Shown: piece after piece, positions 1 through 8,536 of the stretch
How the letters are laid out: every line of letters starts with the position of its first letter
Position numbering within the stretch: position 1 is the stretch's first letter
Notes under the pieces: model-generated
Databases searched by the model: none
Seen by the model: the letters and a program-made list of their open reading frames with translations, nothing else
Told to the model about the DNA's origin: nothing
Source of the DNA: Pseudonocardia sp. C8
GTDB lineage: Bacteria; Actinomycetota; Actinomycetes; Mycobacteriales; Pseudonocardiaceae
Assembly (NCBI RefSeq): GCF_014267175.1
Contig: NZ_JACMTR010000002.1
Coordinates: 1,128,001-1,192,000 of the forward strand
Direction of reading: 5' to 3'
Length of the DNA: 64,000 bases
Translations under genes and position numbers: made by a program

Positions 1-1512
1 CTGGGGCGGACCGCCCGGGACACCTACCGCGGCGTGACCGGGCGCGGCGCGCACGACCCGGTCGACGTCGTCCGGCAGAAGCGGCTCGGCGGTACCTCGC
101 TCGTGTGGGGCGGGCGCTGCGCACCCCTCGACGACGTCGACTTCACCGAGCGCGACTGGCTGCCCGGGACCGGATGGCCGATCACCCACGACGAGCTCCG
201 GCCCTGGTACGCGGTCGCCCAGCGGCATCTCGACGCCGGGGCCTGCGAGTACTCGGCGGCCGCGTCCGGGTTCCCGCCCACCCCGGCCGGAGTGTCGTCG
301 GAGGTGCTGCGCTGGGACGACCTGTGGCGGTGGAGCCCGCCGACCTCGTTCGCGCCGCGGGTGGAGGCCATGGCGCGGGCCGGCCGGATCCGGTTGTTCC
401 TGCACGCCACGGTGGCCCGTCTCGAGCGGGACCCGCTGTCCGGGGCGGTGACCGAGGCCGTCGTCGTGCCGCGCACGGGGCTGGAGGTGCGGGTGCGGGC
501 GCGCCACTTCGTCGTCGCCGCGGGCGGCCTGGAGTCCACCCGGCTGCTGCTGGCCTCCGACGGCTACGGCGGCACCGGCCTGGGCGCCGGCATCGGCGAC
601 GAGTACGGCCAGGTCGGCCGGCACTACATGACCCACCCGGTCGGCGAGGTCGGCCGGCTGCGGCTCACCCGGGCCGGGCGCGAGGTCGGCCTCGGCTACC
701 TGCCGACCGACGACGGCGTGTACGCCCGCCGGATGCTGGCGCTGTCCCCGCGGGCGCAGGCCGACCACCGTCTCGGCAACCTCAAGGCCGCCCTCTGGTT
801 CGCCGACCCGAAGGACCCCGACCACGGCGACGCCCTGCTGTCGACGTTCGCGCTGACCTACTGGGGGCTGGGCAAGCTGCGGACCGGGTTCAAGGCGGCC
901 GGCACGCACGCCCAGTACGCCCGGACGACCGGCATCGGCCGGCACGTCCGGAACGTGGCCGCCGACCCGCTGCGGGTGGCCCGGTTCGCCCGCGGCTGGG
1001 CCCGGCCGCGGATCACCGGGGAGCGGCGGGTGCCGTCGTTCATGCCGCTGGACTCCGGGCACTGCCGGCTGCGGTTCGACGCCGAGCAGACCCCGGACCC
1101 GGCCAACCGGGTCACCCTCGACCGCGACCGGGATGCGCTCGGCCAGCACCGGCTGCGCGTCGACTACCGGGTGTCCGCGGCCGACCGGGACGCCATCGCG
1201 ACCTCGCTGACGCTGATCGGCAAGGAGCTGGAGCGCACCGGGCTCGCGCAGGTCGACCTGTCGGACCTGGAGCGGGTGCACGACATGGACATGACCGACG
1301 GCACCCACCAGATGGGGCTGCTGCGGATGTCGGACTCGCCGCGCACCGGTGTCGTCGACCCGGCGTGCCGGGTGCACGGGACGCCGAACGTGCACGTCGC
1401 CTCGAGCGCCGTCTTCCCGTCGGCCGGGGCGGTCGGCCCGACGCTGGCCCTGGTCGCGCTCGCCTGCCGGACCGCGGACCTCATCGCCCGGGAGACCGGC
1501 GCAGCAGTGTGA
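1..1512 (+). CDS. GMC-family oxidoreductase, 5'-truncated by the window edge
   Basis: The reading frame is open from base 1 to the stop at 1510-1512 (503 codons), so the true start and the N-terminal FAD-binding Rossmann motif lie outside the window. The visible part carries the GMC signature GGTSLVWGG near its start and the C-terminal GMC block, with HQMGLLRM in place of the usual HxxGTxxM and then a VGPTLALVALACRTADLI tail. Family knowledge: FAD-dependent oxidation of alcohols, sugars or sterols, cytoplasmic or secreted. The substrate cannot be read from sequence. Its 3' end overlaps the convergent DICT/GGDEF gene by 32 bp. Confidence 0.85.
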   Translation: MGRTARDTYRGVTGRGAHDPVDVVRQKRLGGTSLVWGGRCAPLDDVDFTERDWLPGTGWPITHDELRPWYAVAQRHLDAGACEYSAAASGFPPTPAGVSSEVLRWDDLWRWSPPTSFAPRVEAMARAGRIRLFLHATVARLERDPLSGAVTEAVVVPRTGLEVRVRARHFVVAAGGLESTRLLLASDGYGGTGLGAGIGDEYGQVGRHYMTHPVGEVGRLRLTRAGREVGLGYLPTDDGVYARRMLALSPRAQADHRLGNLKAALWFADPKDPDHGDALLSTFALTYWGLGKLRTGFKAAGTHAQYARTTGIGRHVRNVAADPLRVARFARGWARPRITGERRVPSFMPLDSGHCRLRFDAEQTPDPANRVTLDRDRDALGQHRLRVDYRVSAADRDAIATSLTLIGKELERTGLAQVDLSDLERVHDMDMTDGTHQMGLLRMSDSPRTGVVDPACRVHGTPNVHVASSAVFPSAGAVGPTLALVALACRTADLIARETGAAV

Positions 1513-2629
1513 CCCCGGTGTCCTGCCCGGCCGCGTCCAGTGCCGCCCACATGGAGTCCAGCGGCAGCGGCCGGCACCGGGTCCGGGTGATCACCGCGTG
1601 GCACGGGGTCGGGACGAACGGGAACGCCGAGGAGAGCCCGGCCACCGCCTCGCACAGCCGCCGCGCCGCCGTGGCCAGCGTGCGGACGTCGAGCCCGGGC
1701 AGCACCAGCAGGAACTCCTCGCGGCCGATCCGGACGGCGCGCCCCGCCGCGCCGGTGTGCCCGCCGAGCAGGCGGGCGACCCCGTGCAGCACGGCCGTCT
1801 CGGCGCGGAACCCGTGCTGCCGGTTCACCGTGCCCAGCCCGTGCACCCGCAGCAGCACCAGCCCGAGCGGCAGGGTGCCGGACATCGAGCCGTGCAGCCA
1901 GCGGTCCAGGAACGCCCGGGTGGGCAGGCCGCTGCGCGGGTCGCGCTCGGCGCCGGGTTCCAGCTGGTCGAGGCGGGACAGCGCGGCATCGGCGCGCCGG
2001 CGTTCGACGGACACGTAGCGGGCGAGCCGGTCCGTCGCGGCGTGGTGGCGGTGGTCGGTCGCCGTACCGGCGGCCGGGACGACCCGGGCGAGCACGTCGT
2101 CGAGCGCCGCCGCAGTGCGTGGGCCGAGGCGCGGGCCCAGCTCCCGCCGCAGCCGCAGGAGCTCGGCGTGCGCGTCGCCGTGCCGGAACGACCAGCGGGC
2201 GGTGAACAGCCGTCCGCGTTCCAGGGTGCGGGCGGCCCCGTCGACGGCCTCCAGGTCGTGCGCGACGACGGTGGCCCCGGACCGCGGGGTGAGCACGGTG
2301 ACGCTCCACTCGCGCGCGGCCGGTTCGCCGTCGGACAGCGGGACGCAGCCGAGGCCCGACGGGAGCTGCGGCGGCGGGTCCCCGGCGACGGCGACGACCG
2401 CGCCGTCCCCGCACGCGTCGGCGATCCGGGCCCAGGTCCCGAGCTGCGGGGCGAGGTACCCGGCCCGCTGGAACATCGCGACCGCGGTCATGGGGCGGTC
2501 GGTGGAGGGCGCGAGCGCGAAGTCCTCGACGGCCCCGGAGAGCGCGATCAGCAGCGGCTTCGTGACTGTACGTGACGGTGGGTCGGCATCGTCCGTCGCG
2601 CCCGGGGGCTCCGTGCCGCGATCGCGCAC
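1481..2629 (-). CDS. DICT sensory domain protein with degenerate GGDEF domain
   Basis: A protein of 382 residues. The first roughly 170 residues resemble a DICT sensor (found with diguanylate cyclases and two-component systems); the second half is GGDEF-like (from about residue 215, DPRSGLPTRAFLDRWL). The catalytic loop reads IGREEF instead of GG[D/E]EF, so the second glycine is arginine. No RxxD inhibitory site is visible. Inference: probably not an active diguanylate cyclase; it may sense or bind nucleotide. The GTG start at 2629 has a GAGGT five bases upstream. The neighbours suggest no pathway. Confidence 0.75.
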   Translation of the reverse strand: MRDRGTEPPGATDDADPPSRTVTKPLLIALSGAVEDFALAPSTDRPMTAVAMFQRAGYLAPQLGTWARIADACGDGAVVAVAGDPPPQLPSGLGCVPLSDGEPAAREWSVTVLTPRSGATVVAHDLEAVDGAARTLERGRLFTARWSFRHGDAHAELLRLRRELGPRLGPRTAAALDDVLARVVPAAGTATDHRHHAATDRLARYVSVERRRADAALSRLDQLEPGAERDPRSGLPTRAFLDRWLHGSMSGTLPLGLVLLRVHGLGTVNRQHGFRAETAVLHGVARLLGGHTGAAGRAVRIGREEFLLVLPGLDVRTLATAARRLCEAVAGLSSAFPFVPTPCHAVITRTRCRPLPLDSMWAALDAAGQDTGVTLLRRSPGR

Positions 2630-2781
2630 CCATACCTCACACGCATGCAGTAACGCCTCAGGGGTCTGTGTACAGAGTGTTGCGATCTCCGTCTCGTGAG
2701 GTTGACTCAGGTCGCGTTATTGTCTCGTGATCGCGGGCTCCAGGTGCCGCTGTGCTCACGCAGGGTGAGTGACCGCGCGGG

Positions 2782-3969
2782 TCACCGCGTGGCGCCCACC
2801 CGCCGGCCGGCCTCGGCGAGCCGGTCCGCCAGCGTCGCCGCGGCCGCCTGGTCCACCCGCCCGACGCTCACCCGCAGCATCCGGCGGTCGTCGGGCAGGA
2901 ACGCCGTGCCGGGGATGACGAGGGTGTCGTGCTCGAGCAGGAGCTCCCGCACCACGTCCAGCGTCGGCCGGTCGGCGAACGGGTGCCGCACCCAGGCGAA
3001 GAACGCGCCCAGCGAGACGATCTCGAACCCGCCCGGCCGCCCGGCGAGCGCGGCGCCCAGCCAGGCCCGCCGCTGCGCGATCTCGGCGACCCGCGCGGAC
3101 CGCCACGCCCCGGCCCGGGTCAGGCCGGTCAGCACGGCCTCCTGGCCGATCCGGGGCGCGCAGATCGCGACGCAGTCCAGCAGCTTGAGGACCTGCCGGT
3201 TCAGCTCGGGCGCGGCGACCACCGACCCGACCCGGTAGCCGGGCACGGCGAGGTCCTTGGAGTACGAGTGCAGGCTGACCACGGTCGACCGCCAGTCCGG
3301 GTCGGCGAACAGCGGGTGCGCCGGTGCGGTCGTGTCGCGGAAGGAGCGGTAGGTCTCGTCGAGGATCAGCGCGATGTCGTGGCGCCGGGCCAGCTCGGCG
3401 AACGCGACGATCTCGGCGGGCGGGACCGTGACCCCGCTCGGGTTGCCCGGGGTGATCAGCACGATGGCCCGGGTCCGTGGCGTGACCAGCGCCTCGGCGT
3501 CGACGGCGCGCGGCACGAGGTGCTCGTCGGGCTCTAGGTGGACCGGGGTGACGCCGCGCATCCGCAGCCACATGTCGTGGTTGAAGTAGTACGGCAGGTG
3601 GGTGATCACCTCGTCGCCCGGCCCGGCCAGCGCGTCGGCGACGACGGCGAAGGCCTGGTTGCACCCCGCGGTGACCACGACGTCGTCCGCGGTGATCCCG
3701 CCGGCGTAGTCGCGGGACAGCTCGTCGGCGATGGCCCGGCGCAGCGGCGGGAGCCCGGGGACGGGCGCGTACCCGGACCCGCCCGGGTCCCGGCCGACCT
3801 CGGCGACCCGCGCGGCGACCTCGGGAGCCGGCGGGTACGGCGGCGCCGCCTGGGAGAGGTCCAGCAGGGGGTGCTCCGCGTCCCGGGCGGGATCGCGCTC
3901 GGCGGCCAGCGCCAGCGCCGCGCCGATCGGCGAGTCGACCCCCGCCGCCGTCGTGGGATGGAGTCGCAC
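2782..3969 (-). CDS. class I/II PLP-dependent aminotransferase
   Basis: A 395-residue fold-type I aminotransferase. Visible hallmarks are the N-terminal SQAAPPYPPAPEV segment, GYAPVPGLPPLRRAI, the TPGNPSG block, ILDETYRSF with the cofactor-binding Asp, and SYSKDLAVPGYRVG, whose Lys should form the PLP Schiff base. The C-terminal part has the expected carboxylate-binding LRVSVGR. The start is GTG at 3969, preceded by a GGAGGAAGGGA stretch about 12 bases away; upstream in-frame sequence looks noncoding. It is divergent from the MFS gene across about 120 bp, so the two may share control. The amino-group donor and acceptor are not predictable. Confidence 0.88.
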   Translation of the reverse strand: MRLHPTTAAGVDSPIGAALALAAERDPARDAEHPLLDLSQAAPPYPPAPEVAARVAEVGRDPGGSGYAPVPGLPPLRRAIADELSRDYAGGITADDVVVTAGCNQAFAVVADALAGPGDEVITHLPYYFNHDMWLRMRGVTPVHLEPDEHLVPRAVDAEALVTPRTRAIVLITPGNPSGVTVPPAEIVAFAELARRHDIALILDETYRSFRDTTAPAHPLFADPDWRSTVVSLHSYSKDLAVPGYRVGSVVAAPELNRQVLKLLDCVAICAPRIGQEAVLTGLTRAGAWRSARVAEIAQRRAWLGAALAGRPGGFEIVSLGAFFAWVRHPFADRPTLDVVRELLLEHDTLVIPGTAFLPDDRRMLRVSVGRVDQAAAATLADRLAEAGRRVGATR

Positions 3970-4089
3970 CGCTACCCGCCGTCCCTTCCTCCAGGTGTCC
4001 GTCCGGGCCGCCGGCCGGCGCCCGGGGCAGTGTAGACATGCCGGCCACCTGCGGTGCGCGGGCGACCGGGGCGGTGCCACCGTATCCGG

Positions 4090-5283
4090 GTGGGACTCCG
4101 CCGCCGCGTGCTGCTCGTGCTGTGCCTGACCGAGATCACGAGCTGGGGAGTCCTGTACTACGCGCTGCCGGTGCTGGCCCCGGCGATCGCCGACGACACC
4201 GGCTGGTCGCTGCCCGCGGTGACCGGGGCGTTCTCGGCGGGTCTGGTCGTGTCGGCGCTGGCCGGGATCGTCGTCGGGCGCCAGCTCGACCGGTGGGGGC
4301 CGCGCTGGCCGATGACGGCCGGGTCGCTGCTCGGCGTGCCCGCCGTCGTCGGGATCGCGTGCGCGGGGACGTGGCCGTGGTTCCTGGCGGCGTGGCTGCT
4401 GGCCGGGCTGGCGCAGGCGGCGACGCTCTACCCGCCCGCGTTCGCGGCGCTGACCCGCTGGTGGGGGCACGACCGGGTCCGGGCGCTGACCGTGCTCACC
4501 CTGGTCGCCGGGCTCTCGAGCACCATGTTCGCCCCGCTGTCGGCCGCCCTCCTCGAGTGGTTCGGCTGGCGCGGCGCCTACCTGGTGCTGGCCGCGGTGC
4601 TCGGCGTGGTGACGGTGCCCGCGCACCTGTTCGGGCTGCGCGGGCCGTGGCCGGACGCGCCCCCGCCGCCGCGCGGCGACGATCCCGGGACGATCGCGCG
4701 CAGCCCCGCGTTCGTCCTCACGACGGCCGCGGTGTTCCTGGGCGCGTTCTGCGCGTTCGCGGTCGCGGTCAACCAGGTGCCGTTGCTGATCGAACGGGGG
4801 CTCGACGTCCAGACGGCGGCCTGGGCGCTCGGCCTCGGCGGCGTCGGGCAGGTGCTGGGCCGGGCGTTCTACACCCGGGCGGTCGGCCGGCTCGGGGTGC
4901 GGGCCCGCGCCGTCGCCGTCCTCGCGGGACTGGCCGTGACCACCGGGCTGCTCGGGGTGCTGCCGGGGCCGGCCTGGGTGCTGGTCGCGGCCGCGATGCT
5001 GACCGGTGCGGCCCGCGGGATCACCACCCTGCTGCAGGCGACCGCGGTGTCCGACCGGTGGCCGTCGCGGTACTACGGCCGGTTGAACGGCCTGCTGTCG
5101 GCGCCGGCGACCGTGGCGGTGGCGGTCTCGCCGTGGGCGGGGTCCGCGCTGGCCGGTCCGCTCGGCGGCTACCCGGCGCTGTTCGCCGTGCTCGCCGGGG
5201 CCGCCGCGCTCGGCGCGGTGCTGGCGCTGGGCAGCCACCCGGGATCGTCGATCGTGGGGATGACCGACCGGCCCGGCAGGTGA
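4090..5283 (+). CDS. MFS transporter
   Basis: About 397 residues, with the hydrophobic 12-segment pattern of major facilitator proteins. Loop 2-3 holds GRQLDRWGPRWPM, matching the MFS motif A (GxLaDrxGrr). There is a short proline-rich central loop (PWPDAPPPPRGDD) between halves. Resembles actinobacterial drug- or metabolite-type permeases; the substrate is unknown. The chosen GTG at 4090 puts the first helix right after a basic leader; an in-frame GTG at 4054 would add 12 residues, and neither has a convincing Shine-Dalgarno. It is followed after 12 bp by a small membrane protein gene, likely co-transcribed. Confidence 0.85.
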   Translation: MGLRRRVLLVLCLTEITSWGVLYYALPVLAPAIADDTGWSLPAVTGAFSAGLVVSALAGIVVGRQLDRWGPRWPMTAGSLLGVPAVVGIACAGTWPWFLAAWLLAGLAQAATLYPPAFAALTRWWGHDRVRALTVLTLVAGLSSTMFAPLSAALLEWFGWRGAYLVLAAVLGVVTVPAHLFGLRGPWPDAPPPPRGDDPGTIARSPAFVLTTAAVFLGAFCAFAVAVNQVPLLIERGLDVQTAAWALGLGGVGQVLGRAFYTRAVGRLGVRARAVAVLAGLAVTTGLLGVLPGPAWVLVAAAMLTGAARGITTLLQATAVSDRWPSRYYGRLNGLLSAPATVAVAVSPWAGSALAGPLGGYPALFAVLAGAAALGAVLALGSHPGSSIVGMTDRPGR

Positions 5284-5295
5284 TCGCATCCGTGG

Positions 5296-5874
5296 GTGTC
5301 GACGAGCTGGATCCTCTTCTGGACCGGGGTGGGCTGCGGGGTCCTCTTCGCCGGGTGCGCGCTGTGGGCGCAGCTGCAGGACGGTACCCGCAGCTACCGG
5401 TGGCGGGACGCCGGGCTGCCCGCCGCGATCATGGCGTTCTGCACGGCGTTCGGCGCGGTCGCGTTCCTGCTGGACTCCGGCAACGCCGACCGCACCCTCT
5501 ACGAGACCGTCGCCGACACCGCGGCCGCCGACGTCCCGTTCACCGAGCGGCACACGTTCACCGTCGAGCACCCGGGCGCCCGGCACCCCCTCATGATCGC
5601 CGTCGAACCGGCCGGGTTCACCTTCTCCGACCCGCTGCGCATGCGGGTGCGCCTCGCCGGCCCGGACGGCCGCACGGCGATCGACGACGACGTCGTCCTC
5701 GAGGCGTGGTGCGCGCCGGACTGCGAGTGGGACCGGTTCTCCACCGAGATCGTGCCCGAGACCGCAGGCCCGTGGGACCTGCAGGTCACCGTGCGGACCC
5801 CGGGGGTGTCGTCGATCCACGTCTGGATCGGCGACGACGAGAAGACCGACGGGGAACGGGCACCCGGGTACTGA
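5296..5874 (+). CDS. hypothetical membrane protein with extracytoplasmic beta domain
   Basis: 192 residues, not recognised as a named family. Two hydrophobic segments (about 5-25 and 40-60) are followed by a hydrophilic region of about 125 residues. That region is rich in short beta-like stretches, with two close cysteines in AWCAPDCEWD. Topology inference: an N-terminal hairpin anchor with the C-terminal domain outside the membrane. It starts 12 bp after the MFS stop, so it probably belongs to that transcript. Confidence 0.7.
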   Translation: MSTSWILFWTGVGCGVLFAGCALWAQLQDGTRSYRWRDAGLPAAIMAFCTAFGAVAFLLDSGNADRTLYETVADTAAADVPFTERHTFTVEHPGARHPLMIAVEPAGFTFSDPLRMRVRLAGPDGRTAIDDDVVLEAWCAPDCEWDRFSTEIVPETAGPWDLQVTVRTPGVSSIHVWIGDDEKTDGERAPGY

Positions 5875-5877
5875 GGG

Positions 5878-6498
5878 TCACGCCATCTCGGGCACCCGCA
5901 GGTGGGCGATCGCCAGCTCGAACTCGCACACCTCGATGATCTCGACGCCCGCATCCCGGGCACCGGACTCGCGCAGCGCGTCCGCCTGCTCCCGGCTGCG
6001 CTCCATCGCCTCGAAGCTGTCGTAGGTCACCGAGGACACCCCGAGGCCCGAGCTCCGGTCGATCAGCAGGCTGGCACTGCAGAACCCCTCGTAGCCCTCC
6101 ATCGTGGGGAGCAGGCCCATCCGGTAGACGTCCACGGCGCGGTCGGCCTCGGACGGGGTCATCCGGACCCAGGTGGCACGCACGCACGCGCCGGGGCGCG
6201 AGGTGTGGTCGCGGTGCAGGACGGCGATCTCCCACTCGTCGACCTGGGGGCGGGCGCCGAGCAGTTCGGAGGCGTGCTCGCGCAGCAGCCGTACCCGGGG
6301 TTCGCTGGCGACCATGGCGTCCCGCGACTGCCAGGCACTCGTCATGATGCACCGGCCCGACATCCGGTCGACCAGCATCGACATGCCGATGCAGCCGTCC
6401 ATTGCGAGCAGCTCCGGCATCACCTCGTCGCGCAGGTGCGCGATGCCCGAGTCGATGGATTCGGGACGGGCGAGAACCGTGGTGGAACGTGCGAACAT
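5878..6498 (-). CDS. dimeric alpha-beta barrel (ABM-like) protein, tandem domains
   Basis: 206 residues with two similar ferredoxin-like halves (about 1-105 and 106-200). Each pairs a 'MSGRCIMTSAW / SSGLGVSSVTY' strand with 'RDAM.A / FEAMERSREQADALR' helices, typical of the antibiotic biosynthesis monooxygenase superfamily. Proteins of this layout are common in actinobacteria and mostly uncharacterised; some ABM proteins are cofactor-free monooxygenases or heme oxygenases. The ATG at 6498 has a strong GGAAGGAG seven bases upstream. It is convergent with the small membrane protein gene, with three bases between the stops. Confidence 0.72.
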   Translation of the reverse strand: MFARSTTVLARPESIDSGIAHLRDEVMPELLAMDGCIGMSMLVDRMSGRCIMTSAWQSRDAMVASEPRVRLLREHASELLGARPQVDEWEIAVLHRDHTSRPGACVRATWVRMTPSEADRAVDVYRMGLLPTMEGYEGFCSASLLIDRSSGLGVSSVTYDSFEAMERSREQADALRESGARDAGVEIIEVCEFELAIAHLRVPEMA

Positions 6499-6784
6499 CG
6501 TGCAGCTCCTTCCGGTGGGGTGGCGCCCCGGCGGCGCCGCCGCGACCCACCACTGTGCTCCGGGTCACACATCGAGACAACCGCCGGTGCGGGTCCGTTG
6601 GTGCGTCGTTCGGTGGGCGGCGCGGGCGGAGGCGGTGCCGCTCGCATCGTCGCGGTCGCGTCGTGGGCGGGATCGAGCAGGGTTCGACGATCGCGCCCGA
6701 CCGAGCGAGTCGCGTAGATCGAGCTCGCGAGCTGAGCAGCGCGCGTTCCCCCACGCCAGGGCCAGGACGGGCGGCGTGCCCGGA

Positions 6785-7310
6785 GTCGATCAGCACGTAT
6801 GCGCCCCGCGCGCGGCGGGAACGTGCATCTCGTCGGGTGGGTGCGAGTCGATCAGCGCGGAGGCGCCTCGGCCGGGGCAGGAACGTGCGAGTCGGCGGAG
6901 GCGCCTCGGCGAGGGTCGGAACGTGCAACTCGACCTGGTCCGCGGAGTCGATCAGCACGGAGGCGCCCCGTCGGGGGCCGGAACGTGCGTGTCGCCCGGG
7001 TCTGCGGTGTCGATCAGCACGTGTCGGCCCTGGGCGCGGCGGGAACGTGCGCCTCGTCGGGTGGGTGCGAGTCGATCAGCACGGAGGCGCCCCGACGGGG
7101 GCCGGAACGTGCAACTGGACCTGGTCCGCGGAGTCGATCAGCACGGACTCGCCCCGGCGAGGGCCGGAACGTGCAACCCGACCCGGACCGCGGTGTCGAT
7201 CAGCACGGACTCGCCCCGGCGAGGGCCGGAAACGTGCAACCCGACCCGGACCGCGGTGTCGATCAGCACGGACTCGCCCCGGCGAAGGCCGCACCGTGCG
7301 ACTCGTCGGG
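6785..7310. repeat. tandem array, 62-bp unit, about 8.5 copies (locus 1)
   Basis: The 876-bp gap between 6498 and 7375 has no credible gene. From 6785 it is a tandem array: GTCGATCAG begins at 6785, 6847, 6947, 7009, 7071, 7133, 7195 and 7258, a step of 62 bp (63 once; one shortened unit between 6847 and 6947). Each unit has a conserved GTCGATCAGCACG head and a GGAACGTGC block about 20 bases on, so GCACG and CGTGC can pair around an inner CTCGCC/GGCGAG stem. The last three units are nearly identical and the first ones diverged. 62 is not a multiple of three, so this is not a repeated peptide. 6499-6784 shows nothing recognisable. Confidence 0.9.
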
Positions 7311-7374
7311 GCCACGGGGTCGACGGGTCGCACGGAGCCGCCCGGGCACGGGGACCGCGGGAGCTCGGGTGGGC

Positions 7375-8532
7375 TCAGGTCCGGGCCCCGGTGCCCTGCT
7401 CGGACGCCAGCTCCCGCCCCAGCTCCGTGAGCAACCGCGCCGCCTCGGCCATACTGCGCCGCGGGTCCGGCTCGCGGTCGGCGAGCGCGTGCACCTGGTC
7501 GAACCCGGCCGCGCGGGCCTGGCCGGCGTCGAGCTGGTTGCGCCCGCACACCGCGATGACGGTGGGCACGCCGTGCGCGCGGGCCGCCGCGGCGACGCCG
7601 ACCGGGGACTTCCCGCCGAGGCTCTGCCCGTCGAGGCTTCCCTCGCCGGTGATGACGACGTCGGTGCCGGCCAGCCGCTCGTCCAGCCGGACGAGCTCGC
7701 GGACGACCTCGATGCCCGGCCGCCGGGTGGCGCGCAGGACGGCGAGAGCGGCGAACCCGACCCCGCCCGCCGCGCCGGCGCCGGGCAGGGAGACCAGCTC
7801 GTCCGGGTCCCGGCCGACGGCGGCGGCGACGCACCGGGCGAAGCGGGCGAGCGCGGCGTCGAGGGTCGAGACGTCCGCCGCGCTCGCCCCCTTCTGCGGG
7901 CCGAACACGGCGGCGGCTCCGTCCGGCCCGAGGAGCGGGTTGGTGACGTCGGCGGCCAGTACCACCTCGACCCCGGCCAGCCGCGGGTCCAACCCGGAGA
8001 GATCGATCGCCTCGATGCCGGCGAGCGCCCCGCCGCCGGCCGGCAGCGGGGCGCCGCCGGCGCCGGTGAGTCGGGCGCCGAGCGCGGCGAGCATGCCGGC
8101 GCCACCGTCGTTGGTGGCGCTGCCGCCGACGCCGAGCACGATGCGGGTGCAGCCCGCGTCGAGCGCGGCGGTGATCAGCTGCCCGGTGCCCGCCGTGCCG
8201 GCGTCGAGCGGGGCGAACCGCGGCGTGCCCGCCGCGGCCCCGGGCAGCAGGTCGAGCCCGGAGGCGGCCGCCAGCTCGACGACCGCCGTGCTCCCGTCGA
8301 CCGCGACGGCGGCCCGCACCGGATCGCCCACCGGCCCGGTCACCGTGGCCTCGACGGGGCGGAAGCCCGCGCCGAGGGCCGCGGCGACCGTGCCCTCGCC
8401 GCCGTCGGCGACGGGGACGAGGTCCAGGTCCGCTCCGGGCAGCGCCGAGCGCACGCCGTCGGCGACCGCGGCGGCCACCTCGGCGGCGTCGAGCGAACCC
8501 TTGAACTTGTCGGGGGCGATCACGATGCGCAT
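7375..8532 (-). CDS. glxK: glycerate kinase (GarK/GlxK family)
   Basis: 385 residues, full length for the family. The N-terminus MRIVIAPDKFKGSL is diagnostic, followed by ADGGEGT, GVGGSATNDGGAGM and TGEGSLDGQSLGGKSPVGVA. It phosphorylates D-glycerate (most members give 2-phosphoglycerate), feeding glyoxylate-derived carbon into glycolysis. It is the last gene of the hyi-glxR-gcl-glxK run; its ATG lies 4 bp after the gcl stop. The 62-bp repeat array lies just downstream. Confidence 0.93.
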   Translation of the reverse strand: MRIVIAPDKFKGSLDAAEVAAAVADGVRSALPGADLDLVPVADGGEGTVAAALGAGFRPVEATVTGPVGDPVRAAVAVDGSTAVVELAAASGLDLLPGAAAGTPRFAPLDAGTAGTGQLITAALDAGCTRIVLGVGGSATNDGGAGMLAALGARLTGAGGAPLPAGGGALAGIEAIDLSGLDPRLAGVEVVLAADVTNPLLGPDGAAAVFGPQKGASAADVSTLDAALARFARCVAAAVGRDPDELVSLPGAGAAGGVGFAALAVLRATRRPGIEVVRELVRLDERLAGTDVVITGEGSLDGQSLGGKSPVGVAAAARAHGVPTVIAVCGRNQLDAGQARAAGFDQVHALADREPDPRRSMAEAARLLTELGRELASEQGTGART

Positions 8533-8536
8533 GGGC

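Noticed and set aside
2690..2735. Plus-strand promoter (TTGACT ... TTATTG with GTCTCGTGA direct repeats)
   Set aside because: It points into the antisense side of the aminotransferase gene, spacing is poor, and no gene follows. The repeat of nine bases may be chance.
6785..7310. CRISPR array
   Set aside because: Whole 62-bp units are homologous with no unrelated spacers, repeats are imperfect, and no cas gene is present.
6785..7310. Repeat-peptide coding region ('VLIDS' recurs on the minus strand)
   Set aside because: A 62-bp period shifts frame each unit, so the peptide cannot be read through. No start or ribosome-binding site supports it.
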